Source: Microcaldota archaeon
GTDB lineage: Archaea > Micrarchaeota > Micrarchaeia > Burarchaeales > Fermentimicrarchaeaceae
Assembly (NCBI GenBank): GCA_026396385.1
Contig: JAPLWV010000033.1
Span: 1 to 37,586 of the forward strand
Direction: 5' to 3'
Length of the DNA: 37,586 bases
The position numbers were made by a program, and so were the translations under genes. Below, one piece after another: positions 23,793-33,020 of this stretch (its first letter is position 1; every line of letters begins with the position of its first letter). The notes beneath the pieces were generated by a model. It searched no databases, was not told the DNA's origin, and was given only the letters and a program-made list of their open reading frames with translations.

Positions 23793-24305
23793 ATGGGAAT
23801 CTTAAGCGATTCTGAGATAGCAGGCTTGATGAGGGCGAACCCTCCACTGCTTGAGAATCTTGTTGATGAGAAAATTCAGGTCCAGCCTGCTGGAGTCGAC
23901 CTGACACTCGCGAAAATTCTGCGGTTCAAGGGAGCTGGGGCTATAGATTTCAGCAACAGGGAGAGGGTTATTCCGGAATGCAAAGAAGTTGCTTTCAAAA
24001 ATGGATGGGCAAACCTCAGGAAGGGAGCCTATAAAGTGATATACAACGAGATTGTTCGCATTCCCAAGGACTGCATAGCTTTGGCATTTCCACGCTCTTC
24101 GCTCCTGAGGTGTGGCGCATTCCTCCATTGTGCGGTCTGGGACCCGGGTTACGAGGGAAGGAGTGAATCTCTCCTTGTAGTCTCGAATGAACGTGGAATA
24201 AAATTGAAGAAAAACGCAAGGCTGGTGCAGCTGATATTCATCAAACTTTCTGAAAAATCAAGCAGAGTATACAGGGGCAAGTACTTCGCTGAGAACATCG
24301 TCTAG
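23793..24305 (+). CDS. dCTP deaminase/dUTPase family protein
   Basis: MGILSDSEIAGLMRANPPLLENLVDEKIQVQPAGVDLTLAKI, ALAFPRSSLLRCGAFLHCAVWDPGYEGRSESLLVV. Start set at MGILSDS. Confidence 0.88.
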   Translation: MGILSDSEIAGLMRANPPLLENLVDEKIQVQPAGVDLTLAKILRFKGAGAIDFSNRERVIPECKEVAFKNGWANLRKGAYKVIYNEIVRIPKDCIALAFPRSSLLRCGAFLHCAVWDPGYEGRSESLLVVSNERGIKLKKNARLVQLIFIKLSEKSSRVYRGKYFAENIV

Positions 24306-24796
24306 GAGTATTTTACTAATATTGTCCCAGTTATGTACCTGGGCTCTCCATTCTTGAGCTTGTACATGATGTATAGATTAGCATCGTAAATATCGCCAGC
24401 CGATGCATTTGGTATAGACACTCCATCAAGCCCGCTGCACGGCACCTCATTTCCGCTGTTGCCACCCGATACATATGCCTTCTCACTCGAGGTTATAAGT
24501 ATACTGTTGTTAAGAGCTGGCAAAGTTGGAAAGGTTGGATATTTCGTGCATACGAACGAAGTGACATTTATCAGACCTCCGGTATTCTGGGCTAGAACAA
24601 AGTCAAGTTTTCCATTAGTTTTGAGAATGAGAGAAGTGCAGGAAAAGTTGGCTGGAAGCAGGCATTTCTCATTAAATGATGGTCCTGGGGAAGTGTTTAG
24701 TCCGTTTATGTAGAGGTACGCAGCAAGAAGTAGCAGCATCACTGAGGCAAGTCCGAGCTCTCTGACTGTCGCCTGAGCTTTCCTCATAAGACACAC
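24302..24796 (-). CDS. Pilin-like protein with class III-type N-terminus
   Basis: MRKAQATVRELGLASVMLLLLAAYLYI; short basic leader, KAQ, then hydrophobic helix. Start may be the internal MRKAQ. Confidence 0.65.
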   Translation of the reverse strand: MCLMRKAQATVRELGLASVMLLLLAAYLYINGLNTSPGPSFNEKCLLPANFSCTSLILKTNGKLDFVLAQNTGGLINVTSFVCTKYPTFPTLPALNNSILITSSEKAYVSGGNSGNEVPCSGLDGVSIPNASAGDIYDANLYIMYKLKNGEPRYITGTILVKYS

Positions 24797-25594
24797 CTAT
24801 ATACCAACAATGCTCACCCTTATGGATCTGCTCAACTGCCCCCCGCCTACGGAGATTGTTGCATTTACCATAGCGGGTCCCACATCAAACCCGCTGATGA
24901 GAGTAGCATTGGCAGTTCCATTTATAGTTGGTGCGAACTCATCTATCATTCCGAGAGTTGTTTGAAAGCGCACAAGGGTGCCATCTGGAATGGGATTGGA
25001 GAATTGGTCGTAGACAAACACGCTTACGGTCGAAGTATTACCATAAGGCTTAATTTCATCAGGCGTTGCGGCAATATTCATGTCCCAGGGAGTCGACACG
25101 AAGTAGGTTATAGTGCTTATTAAAATTTCACCATCTATGTTCTGTATGTACATGTCACCCCTTGAGAACTGCAGATTTGTGGAGTGGAGCACGTAACCGT
25201 AGGGAGTTCCGTCGGGTAGTAATGCGGGTATGTTGGGGGTTACCACTGCATTAGTGTTTATAATGGGGAAGGAATGGGTGTAGTTTGTCGCTCCTACTGT
25301 AAAATTGATATCAACAGTTCTTGAGATGTTATTTAGGATTATGGTGTAAGGGGTTATCCCATCCAGAGTCATGGGGTAGTTCATCTTCCTGGAGTAACCA
25401 TTGCCAGACCTCGCTGCTAAATTCAGCTCATATGCAAACCTCTCGCCAATACTATCCGCTAGGCGGACTTTTGATGCCTGTATTTCAGCAGAACGATCTT
25501 GAGCGAAGCTCAGTACAAAAATTGTGAAAATGAGCATAACGAACATGTATATGACCAAGAGCTCATTAGCGCTCTGACCCTTTGAGCCAAACAC
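24797..25594 (-). CDS. Pilin-like protein with class III signal peptide and Ig-like (Big-type) C-terminal domain
   Basis: MFGSKGQSANELLVIYMFVMLIFTIFVLSFAQ (KGQSANE); IKPYGNTSTVSVFVYDQFSNPIPDGTLVRFQTTLG...NATLISGFDVGPAMVNATI. GTG start with aggtga SD; longer ORF reaches 25627. Confidence 0.72.
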   Translation of the reverse strand: MFGSKGQSANELLVIYMFVMLIFTIFVLSFAQDRSAEIQASKVRLADSIGERFAYELNLAARSGNGYSRKMNYPMTLDGITPYTIILNNISRTVDINFTVGATNYTHSFPIINTNAVVTPNIPALLPDGTPYGYVLHSTNLQFSRGDMYIQNIDGEILISTITYFVSTPWDMNIAATPDEIKPYGNTSTVSVFVYDQFSNPIPDGTLVRFQTTLGMIDEFAPTINGTANATLISGFDVGPAMVNATISVGGGQLSRSIRVSIVGI

Positions 25595-25602
25595 ATTCTC
25601 AC

Positions 25603-26064
25603 CTAGCTCCTCTCGATATAAACGCAACTTTGCATAGGGTCAATCTGCGTGCAATTGTCTTCAGCGTAGATTTTTATGAAAAAGGTGCCCGGCTTTGCTA
25701 TCAGAGTAAGGTTCCCTGCGATTTTTGTTAAGGTGACTCCGACTACCTGGGTAATCCCAGAGCTGGTTCTTAGGTTGACTATTACCTCATGCCCTATGCC
25801 ATTGGTGGAGTTCCCAACAGTTATATTATCTATATTCGGTGGCATGAACACCTGTAGAGTTATTTTAGCTGGGTCTCCCTGTGCACCCACTATATCCGCG
25901 TAGTTTGCTATTTTGGTGACAGTCTGCTGTGCCTGCTGCACCCCAAGCTGGTCAGAGACATTTGTGCTTTGAAGATAGGCGATGAGAAGCAGGGGGAACA
26001 TTATAGTAACAACAAAAGCAACTGTTACCATCATCTCGGTACTTGCCTGAGCCTTTACTCTCAT
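25603..26064 (-). CDS. Pilin-like protein with class III signal peptide
   Basis: MRVKAQASTEMMVTVAFVVTIMFPLLLIAYLQ (KAQASTE), typical archaeal class III signal peptide. Confidence 0.8.
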   Translation of the reverse strand: MRVKAQASTEMMVTVAFVVTIMFPLLLIAYLQSTNVSDQLGVQQAQQTVTKIANYADIVGAQGDPAKITLQVFMPPNIDNITVGNSTNGIGHEVIVNLRTSSGITQVVGVTLTKIAGNLTLIAKPGTFFIKIYAEDNCTQIDPMQSCVYIERS

Positions 26065-26125
26065 ATGTTAAGTGATATAAGGGGTTGAATATTAAGCTTT
26101 TTGCTTTGTGCACTTGTTAATGCGC

Positions 26126-27484
26126 TTACGCCATTGCTTTTAGTGGAACTAGTCTCAAAGCAAGCCTCGCAACATCTCTTGCACTATCCCCGAATATTAT
26201 TAGGGATGGCTCCCTCCCGACTTCTCCTTTCTGATAGACTGCATCGGGAATGCAGTGTGTGTTTTTGACCGCAGTTTCTATTCCCCAAGGGATTGTTGAA
26301 CCCTCCTTTCTTTTAATCTCTTGAGGCTCCTCACTCCTGTCATAGGAGGAGATTCTCAATCCAATTTTATTGCAGCCAGCCAACGTTGCATTAGTCAGTC
26401 TTATGTTGATAGCAGCTCTCTTTGAGCTGTTGAATTCCATCATCTTCAGCACTGCTCTCGCCAAATGAGAAGAAGCACCAAATTCTATAATTCCGAGGGA
26501 TTTGGGAGCTCCCATTGTGTTCCTTATCCTCCCAGCTACTCCGGCTACATCATTAATACCTTTCGCATTCGGTATTGCGCGTACTATGTTCGTACCAACC
26601 TCAGGTATTAATGAGGAAAATCCAGGACAATTCTCAATGCTCATCAAAGCTGCCTTGACATCATAGATTACCGCAAATCTTTCGGCATTCATTCGGAGGC
26701 ATGCGGTCGGGTCAACCGCCTCCACCCCCCGGCCAATTTTCATGCTGTTTCGTATTGCATCGTCTATGAAACACTCAGCTTCCTTGCATGAATCTTCTAT
26801 TTGGAGCCCTTTTGCGAGGCAGGCTGCAATGGCGGATGAGAAACAGCATCCACCCCCGTGTGTATGGGTTGAAACCATCTCTTTGCTGAAAATTTTGAAG
26901 TTTTCATGGAGCAGTACGTCAGCTATTCTGTTTCCCTGTTTTATCCCTTTCACAAGCACTGCCTCTGGCCCCTTCTTTTTTATGAGCGAAGCAGCCTTTT
27001 TTGCGTCATCGATACTCCTTATCTCCAGACCCGTAAGATTCTCTGCCTCCGCTCTGTTCGGAGTCACTATCTTTGAGAGCCTTACCAACTTCTCGATTCC
27101 GCCTATGCTTTCCCTGTTGACAAGCCAGCTTCCATCCGACTGAGCAGTCATAACTGGGTCCAGCACTATGTTAGTGCCATGCCATCTCCTGAGCCCATCA
27201 GAAACTACGCTTATTATGCTTTCATTTCCTAGCATGCCTATTTTGACAGCACTTATTTTCATATCTGAGAATATTGAATCGATCTGCTGCGAGATTACTC
27301 TGCTGGGTAGACAGAAGACATCCTGCACTCCGCGAGTGTTCTGGGATGCTATTGCCGTGACAACAACCGTTGCATGCACTCCGAAGGATGCAAATGTCTT
27401 GATGTCGGCCTCCACCCCTGCAGCACCCGTTGTTGATGAGCCGCCTATCGCCAAAGTATTAAGAGAACCGACCGCATGGGTCAC
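26126..27484 (-). CDS. thiDN: Bifunctional HMP/HMP-P kinase and thiamine-phosphate synthase (ThiD-ThiN fusion)
   Basis: LAIGGSSTTGAAGVEADIKTFASFGVHATVVVTAIASQNT (ThiD); ThiN domain NCPGFSSLIPEVGTNIVRAIPNAKGINDVAGVAGRIR...GASSHLARAVL. Confidence 0.94.
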   Translation of the reverse strand: MTHAVGSLNTLAIGGSSTTGAAGVEADIKTFASFGVHATVVVTAIASQNTRGVQDVFCLPSRVISQQIDSIFSDMKISAVKIGMLGNESIISVVSDGLRRWHGTNIVLDPVMTAQSDGSWLVNRESIGGIEKLVRLSKIVTPNRAEAENLTGLEIRSIDDAKKAASLIKKKGPEAVLVKGIKQGNRIADVLLHENFKIFSKEMVSTHTHGGGCCFSSAIAACLAKGLQIEDSCKEAECFIDDAIRNSMKIGRGVEAVDPTACLRMNAERFAVIYDVKAALMSIENCPGFSSLIPEVGTNIVRAIPNAKGINDVAGVAGRIRNTMGAPKSLGIIEFGASSHLARAVLKMMEFNSSKRAAINIRLTNATLAGCNKIGLRISSYDRSEEPQEIKRKEGSTIPWGIETAVKNTHCIPDAVYQKGEVGREPSLIIFGDSARDVARLALRLVPLKAMA

Positions 27485-28581
27485 TCAATCCACCTCTCAC
27501 TTTTCTGGGGTCTGTTTTTTTTCATGTGTGTTCTCGCATCCTTCTCCTCTCTGAATATCGCGTCCATTTCATCTAGAAATGATTTCAATGCGCTTCTGAG
27601 GTCCCAACCGAATGAGCTGGCGGAGTAGGAGACTCGTCCTGCATTTAGTTTTCCATGCACCGAGTACTTTTTTCTATGCTTCTTGAAATGAAGGTACATG
27701 TGTTCAACGTCAAAACTTTTCTTTAGCTTGCTGAGGAAATTCATGCATTCTTCCCTAATGTCCTCAACGAACATCCTGTCTCCTTCAGCAAGGCCAGAGA
27801 TATCCAATGCAGTCTCATCGGGTCCGGCAACGCCCTTGAATAGGTTCCTTGCGCTAATAATTCCCACCGGTTTCTGCCCGCTCTCGACTATAAGCGCTGC
27901 TACATCATTTTTAATCATCTCCATGGCGCTTTCCTTGAGCGATGCATCCGGTTTTATTGTATGAACATCCTCGCGCATTAATGATGAAACAGGTATATTC
28001 TCAAGCCTAGTCTTGCTCCTTCCAAGGGGTAGCTTATCCCTTGGCTTGCTCAGGAAAGCTGCAAAATCATATGCGGTTAGAACTCCTACAAGCTTGCCCT
28101 CGTCGACTACCGCAAGCTTTCCATACTGGTTCCCGCGCATCTTCGATTTTGCTCTGCCCAGATGGGATTTCAGGTCTATCCTCGGCACTGGCTTGAACAT
28201 CAACTCCTCCACCTTTCCCTTCTCCAAAAGACCTTCATCCACTATCAACTTCAGGGCCTCGTTTCTGGGCAGTATTCCTATGATCTTATCCTCCTCAATA
28301 ACCGGCAGAGCCCTGTATGGACCACTGAAGAAAAGTCTGCAGATGTTGAGCACACTTGTATTCCTAGTGATTGTTGGAGCGCAGATGGCGATTGAACCAA
28401 CTTTAGATGTATGCTCAACTGCAGAACTTGTGATGGTCCAATCGTCTACTATCCCGACATATTTTTTGTTTTTTAACACAACAAGACAGGTCTTGTGTCT
28501 TGGGAGTTCACTTATGGCTTTAGTCAAAGGTTCTTCATAATCGACAGTAAAGGCTTCTTCTATGCTATCAAAAAGCTCCAT
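27481..28581 (-). CDS. CBS-domain protein with C-terminal HPF/RaiA (S30AE)-like domain
   Basis: Several CBS repeats (e.g. VSSLMREDVHTIKPDASLKESAMEMIKNDVAALIVESGQKPVGIISARNLF), then VEHMYLHFKKHRKKYSVHGKLNAGRVSYSASSFGWDLRSALKSFLDEMDAIF. Start set at MELFDS with gaggtg SD. Confidence 0.78.
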   Translation of the reverse strand: MELFDSIEEAFTVDYEEPLTKAISELPRHKTCLVVLKNKKYVGIVDDWTITSSAVEHTSKVGSIAICAPTITRNTSVLNICRLFFSGPYRALPVIEEDKIIGILPRNEALKLIVDEGLLEKGKVEELMFKPVPRIDLKSHLGRAKSKMRGNQYGKLAVVDEGKLVGVLTAYDFAAFLSKPRDKLPLGRSKTRLENIPVSSLMREDVHTIKPDASLKESAMEMIKNDVAALIVESGQKPVGIISARNLFKGVAGPDETALDISGLAEGDRMFVEDIREECMNFLSKLKKSFDVEHMYLHFKKHRKKYSVHGKLNAGRVSYSASSFGWDLRSALKSFLDEMDAIFREEKDARTHMKKNRPQKSERWIE

Positions 28582-28635
28582 ATGCTCACCTCTCTGTCTA
28601 TTATTTAAAATAGCAAATAAATTAATACTAGTCAT

Positions 28636-29604
28636 ATGAAGACATCGGAACTTGGTGAGAGGAAGTTGATTGCACTTCTGACTAGAGATTTATACACGAA
28701 CAGAAGAGTGATTTCAGGTGCAGGTGAGGATGATGCAGCTCTCATAAGCTTTGGGGGGAAGGAGCTTGTTGCAACGTCTGACATAATGTTTGCCTCCACC
28801 CATTTCCCGAGAGGAATGAAACCTGAGCACATTGGGAGGAAGGTTGCAATTGCGAATATGAGTGATTTGGCTGCCACGGGAGCATCACCGCTTGCAATGC
28901 TCTTCTCGTTCGGGATACCTCCCCAGTTTGAGGTTGAGGAGCTGAGGAGGATAGCGCGCGGTATAGATGAGGTTTGCTCGGAGTATGACGCTCCTTTTGT
29001 CGGAGGGGATACGAAAAAGTCCAGAGAGCTTGCAATCTGCGGAATTGCTCTTGGCGAAATTGGGAGGAATGAAGCTCTGAGAAGAAGCAATGCGAAAGCA
29101 GGAGATGTGGTTGCAGTGACGGGCGAGATAGGGAATGCTACACTAGGTTTGAGGATGATACTAGGCGGTATGAGAGCCCCCGGATACAAAAAACTCGTCG
29201 ATGCATTTCTAAAACCGAAGGCGAGAGTTAGGGAAGGTAGAGCAATAGCGGAGTGCAGGGCAGGGGCTGCTGGGATGGATATAACTGACGGTCTGCTCTT
29301 CTCTGCAGGGGAGATAGCCAGAATGAGCGGTGTATGCATCTCGCTTGACGGTAGTAGAATTCCAGTATCAGAAGAGGCGAGGAGATTTGCGAGAGAGCAT
29401 AATATCGGGGAGAGGTTACTTTTAAACAACGGTGAGGACTATGAGCTTCTTGTAACTGTAAAGGGAAGGAGGTTTAGGGAAGTTAAGGGCAATGTGGAGG
29501 ATTGCGGTGGTGCCCTTATAGAGATTGGAAGAGTGACAAGAGGAAGGGGGGTGCTGCTTGATGGAAAAATGGTTGGGACAGAAGGATACGACTCTATGAA
29601 ATGA
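28636..29604 (+). CDS. thiL: Thiamine-monophosphate kinase
   Basis: MKTSELGERKLIALL, GEDDAALISF, ANMSDLAATGASPLAMLFSFGIPP, GGDTKKS, GMDITDGLLFSAGEIAR, NNGEDYELL. Confidence 0.95.
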   Translation: MKTSELGERKLIALLTRDLYTNRRVISGAGEDDAALISFGGKELVATSDIMFASTHFPRGMKPEHIGRKVAIANMSDLAATGASPLAMLFSFGIPPQFEVEELRRIARGIDEVCSEYDAPFVGGDTKKSRELAICGIALGEIGRNEALRRSNAKAGDVVAVTGEIGNATLGLRMILGGMRAPGYKKLVDAFLKPKARVREGRAIAECRAGAAGMDITDGLLFSAGEIARMSGVCISLDGSRIPVSEEARRFAREHNIGERLLLNNGEDYELLVTVKGRRFREVKGNVEDCGGALIEIGRVTRGRGVLLDGKMVGTEGYDSMK

Positions 29605-29611
29605 TGTCTAG

Positions 29612-30178
29612 ATGTTGGTGAATATGCGTTATACCGAGCACTTGGTTTTAAGTGGTATTGTAAACGGAGCATTCTTATTTATACTTTATATGACTTTTCA
29701 TATTGATGTATTTAGAGCAGAACTTATTGTTCCCTTACTGATGACATTTTATATTTTCAGTATTCTTCCGGATATAGACCACCAAAAATCTCATGCAAGC
29801 GGGATTTTGAATTTGTTTTTAATATACCTATTCGGTTCTTCTGCATTCGATTTTTATAACACTTTTAATCCATTTGATTTAGCAAAAATCATTATTGCAA
29901 TAGCGATTTTTATAGTTCACGCAAAATATTCTGAGAATAGTTATTTACACCGTAAATTCCCACATACGTTTACATTCGGCATTGTTGCATGTCTACTTTT
30001 GTATTTTTTGGCAAATTCGATACTTGTGTGCATGGTGGGCGCAATTTCATTTTTTACACATATACTAAGCGATGGTTATGTTATACGGGCTATTGAAAAA
30101 GACAGAACCCTATGGAGATTAGTGGGATCTAAAATAACTGCTATCAAAAACAAAATACCTAAGCGTAAGGGTTTTTAA
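29612..30178 (+). CDS. Membrane-bound metal-dependent hydrolase-like protein (DUF457/YdjM-like)
   Basis: MRYTEHLVLSG, LPDIDHQKSHASGI, HRKFPHTFTFGI, HILSDGYVIRAI; multi-TM; visibly AT-rich. Confidence 0.72.
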   Translation: MLVNMRYTEHLVLSGIVNGAFLFILYMTFHIDVFRAELIVPLLMTFYIFSILPDIDHQKSHASGILNLFLIYLFGSSAFDFYNTFNPFDLAKIIIAIAIFIVHAKYSENSYLHRKFPHTFTFGIVACLLLYFLANSILVCMVGAISFFTHILSDGYVIRAIEKDRTLWRLVGSKITAIKNKIPKRKGF

Positions 30179-30205
30179 TCTGTTAAACGAAAATCTACTC
30201 TGCAT

Positions 30206-30277
30206 GGGCTCGTAGTCGAATGGTAAGACGTCACCCTGACACGGTGAAAACTCCCGGTTCGATCCCGGGCGGGCCCA
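30206..30277 (+). tRNA. tRNA-Val(GAC)
   Basis: GGGCTCG/CGGGCCC acceptor; anticodon stem TCACC/GGTGA with loop CTGACAC; T arm CCCGG-TTCGATC-CCGGG; no intron; CCA not encoded. Confidence 0.95.
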
Positions 30278-30291
30278 CTTTTACCTTATTT

Positions 30292-31053
30292 CTATCCATC
30301 TTTCACACTTGAGCCGCCATCTATCACGAGCGATGTTCCTGTGACGTACCTCGCCTCATCGCTTGCGAGGTAAAGGGCACCGTATCCTATATCCTCAGGC
30401 TGACCGATTATATGGATGGGTATGGAGTTCAGATTTTCCTCCCGCATCTTCTCATTTGCAAGTGCATCCTTGGTCATTGGAGTTTCCACAAGGCCAGGAC
30501 ATATAGAATTAACCCTTATCTTGGAAGGCGCAAGTTCCATGGCAGCAGCCCTGGTGAATGCAGCTACGCCTCCCTTTGATGCGCAGTAGGCAGTGAGCCC
30601 GGGGTAACCAACAAGTGCGGCTATGGATGCAATGTTCACTATGCTGCCGCCTCTACCCTGCTTCTTCATCTGCTTTGCGGCATGCTTCGTTCCGTAGAAA
30701 ACACCTTTAAGGTTTATGCTCAGTAACCAATCCAGCTCTTTCTCTGTTACCTCCTCAAGCGACTTCTCGAGCAACACACCAGCATTATTAACGAATATAT
30801 CGAGCTTCCCAAATTTTTTCACTGTTTTTGAGACAAGACTCTCCACATCTCTCTCATTTGATACATCACAGTGCAAGGCGAGGGCATCCACTCCGAATTT
30901 TTTAATTTCCTGGCAGGTTTCAGCGCATCTTTGGGTGTTCACCGATGCGATTACAACATTAGCGCCCGCCTTTGCGAAAATAGTGGCAATCCCTTTCCCT
31001 ATGCCCCTGTCCGAGCCCGTTATTATGGCAACCTTAGCTTTCAGAGAGAACAT
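30292..31053 (-). CDS. Short-chain dehydrogenase/reductase (FabG-like SDR)
   Basis: AIITGSDRGIGKGIA, VNNAGVL, YCASKGG, RVNSICPGLVETPM. Confidence 0.92.
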   Translation of the reverse strand: MFSLKAKVAIITGSDRGIGKGIATIFAKAGANVVIASVNTQRCAETCQEIKKFGVDALALHCDVSNERDVESLVSKTVKKFGKLDIFVNNAGVLLEKSLEEVTEKELDWLLSINLKGVFYGTKHAAKQMKKQGRGGSIVNIASIAALVGYPGLTAYCASKGGVAAFTRAAAMELAPSKIRVNSICPGLVETPMTKDALANEKMREENLNSIPIHIIGQPEDIGYGALYLASDEARYVTGTSLVIDGGSSVKDG

Positions 31054-31090
31054 ATCACCACCTCCTGCTTACTTATTATTACTTAGATAT

Positions 31091-31621
31091 TCAGTTAAAT
31101 ATTGCTCCTGCATCTACAAACTCCATGTATAGTTCATCATTATATCCTATAAGAATTATTTCACTTATTTTCACTCCTCTGCTTATGAAATCCTTTATCG
31201 CTTCAACCATAGCTTTAGCTGCAATTTTATATGATAAACCTCCGACACCGGTTCCCATTCCTGGGAAAGCAATGGATTTCGCGCCTTTCTCTTCAGCGCA
31301 TTTCAATGCTGCGAGAGTTGCAAGCCTCACCTTATCCGAATCAGTTTCAGCTGCGGGCTCAACCATTGTTGGGGCATGGATGACGAACTTCACTTTTAAT
31401 CTTCCAGCAGTTGTTGCAACTGCCTTTCCAATGGGTATTGGGGCCGTTTCAACTGCTTCTTTCTCTATCTGCGCCCCTCCTGCTTTTTTTATTGCTAGAG
31501 CTACCCCTCCACCCATATAGCCGAAAGAATTAGCCGGGTTCACTATTGCATCCGCTTCACTTCTTGTCAAGTCTCCTTTTATGACCCGTATGATGACTCC
31601 GTTATATTCCGCATGAAACAT
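31091..31621 (-). CDS. Macro domain protein (ADP-ribose-binding/hydrolase)
   Basis: IRVIKGDLTRSEADAIVNPANSFGYMGGGVALAIKKAGG, IAFPGMGTGVGGLSYKIAAKAMVEAI. Confidence 0.93.
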   Translation of the reverse strand: MFHAEYNGVIIRVIKGDLTRSEADAIVNPANSFGYMGGGVALAIKKAGGAQIEKEAVETAPIPIGKAVATTAGRLKVKFVIHAPTMVEPAAETDSDKVRLATLAALKCAEEKGAKSIAFPGMGTGVGGLSYKIAAKAMVEAIKDFISRGVKISEIILIGYNDELYMEFVDAGAIFN

Positions 31622-31629
31622 CTCATCAA

Positions 31630-32118
31630 CTAGAGCTTGTAGCCTATCTGCCTGAGGAACTCCTTCCTCTTCTTAACATCTTCAGGCTTCTCAATACCCT
31701 TGCTCTTCAAGCCATCTATCACTCCCAAGATTCCTCTTCCCTGCTCGCTCTCTGCAATTACAACCTCTACGGGGTTTGCTGTTGCGCAGAATATATTACA
31801 AACCTCTGGAACACTTTTTATCGCATTTAAAACATTTATTGGATAGAAACCTTTTCCTAAAATTATTAGAAATGCATGCCCTGTACTCAGCTCTAAAGCA
31901 TTTTTCTCAGCTATTTTCTGCAGCTCTTTATCTGTCCCCTCGCTCCTAACTAAACATTCTCCAGAGGATTCACAAAAAGCCAAACCGAATTTTATTTCTG
32001 GAACAGCAGTTACCATCACCTCGAATAAATCCTCTACGGTTTTTAAAAAATGGGTTTGGCCTAAGATTATATTGCAACCTTCAGGAATCTTCATTCTTAT
32101 ACTCTTCATCTGTACCAC
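31630..32118 (-). CDS. Adenosine-specific kinase (DUF355 family)
   Basis: IPEGCNIILGQTHFLKTVEDLFEVM, VPEIKFGLAFCESSGECLVRSEGTD, ATANPVEVVIAESEQGRGILGVIDG. Start likely MKSIRMK. Confidence 0.88.
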   Translation of the reverse strand: MVQMKSIRMKIPEGCNIILGQTHFLKTVEDLFEVMVTAVPEIKFGLAFCESSGECLVRSEGTDKELQKIAEKNALELSTGHAFLIILGKGFYPINVLNAIKSVPEVCNIFCATANPVEVVIAESEQGRGILGVIDGLKSKGIEKPEDVKKRKEFLRQIGYKL

Positions 32119-32126
32119 TTTATCAC

Positions 32127-32624
32127 CTACTCGAATACTATCATGACATCAGAATCTAGAAGATATTTTAGAGCTTTCTCAAGGGTGTTTATGTCTACTG
32201 GCAACTGTGTTATCTCCCTCTTTGAAAACCTCACCTTGTATATGCTTCCATCTTTTTTGTAAAGCTTGTTTATGCCAAGTATTTTTGCTGGAGCAACTAC
32301 ATCGGAAAGAGTTTTTTTTATGTCACCGCTAATCTCAGCTATCCGGACCTTCTTGCCAAGCTCCTGAGATATTTCGGAGACAACCTTGCCCTCCTTCCCA
32401 ATAAGAAGACCCACGTCTTTCTTCGTGAGTATTATGACCACCCTGTCCAAATCTATAACTTTTGTGAGGTCAGCATGCTCCAAGTTGTATTTGTTCTTGA
32501 GCTTGTATAAGAGTCTGCTCAACTTAACCTCTAGCTTGGAGAGCTTTCCTTTCTTTACTTTCTCATCGCACCCCGAGCATAATGTATTGCTTTTTGCGCA
32601 TAGTTCGCATATCGGTAGATTCAT
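32127..32624 (-). CDS. KH-domain RNA-binding protein with N-terminal zinc-finger-like motif (NusA-like)
   Basis: CELCAKSNTLCSGCDEKV and KH-type DVGLLIGKEGKVVSEISQELGKKVRI. Confidence 0.75.
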   Translation of the reverse strand: MNLPICELCAKSNTLCSGCDEKVKKGKLSKLEVKLSRLLYKLKNKYNLEHADLTKVIDLDRVVIILTKKDVGLLIGKEGKVVSEISQELGKKVRIAEISGDIKKTLSDVVAPAKILGINKLYKKDGSIYKVRFSKREITQLPVDINTLEKALKYLLDSDVMIVFE

Positions 32625-32673
32625 CCAGTCCCACCATTATTGAAGAAGAATAAAAATGAAAAAAGGAAAAAAT

Positions 32674-32964
32674 CTATTTCGAAAGGGTTATTTCTATTGC
32701 GGATACTTTGGACATGCTTCCGTCCTCCGAAGCGAGTTCCTCAGTCTTTATCACTATGCCCTTTAGTTTCGCTTCTGGCATGAACCTGTTCCTCACTATC
32801 TCCGCAACATCCACGGCTCTAGAAATCACTTTTCCTCTAGCCTTTATTGCGACCTCAGCTGCCCCACCATTGAACTGGGTTATCACAGCCAGAACATAGC
32901 ACATCACGCTTTTCTTGCCGATGTAGACAACGTTCTCGTCCTTTCTCATTGTTTCCTCTGCCAT
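32674..32964 (-). CDS. albA: DNA/RNA-binding protein Alba
   Basis: [53 protein letters not shown]. Confidence 0.96.
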   Translation of the reverse strand: MAEETMRKDENVVYIGKKSVMCYVLAVITQFNGGAAEVAIKARGKVISRAVDVAEIVRNRFMPEAKLKGIVIKTEELASEDGSMSKVSAIEITLSK

Positions 32965-33020
32965 TTAATGCACCTCCGTTTTGTGTTGGTTTATACTTGA
33001 GTAATATTTTCTCGATTGGG

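Noticed and set aside
28013-28540. 175-aa plus-strand ORF
   Set aside because: Antisense to the CBS-domain gene; no start signal or family similarity.
28582-28635. Possible TPP riboswitch in the thiDN/CBS-thiL divergent region
   Set aside because: Only about 54 AT-rich nt and no THI-box-like conserved segments visible.
28632-29429. 265-aa minus-strand ORF
   Set aside because: Entirely antisense to thiL; Ser/Pro/Ala/Leu-rich shadow ORF with no recognisable family.
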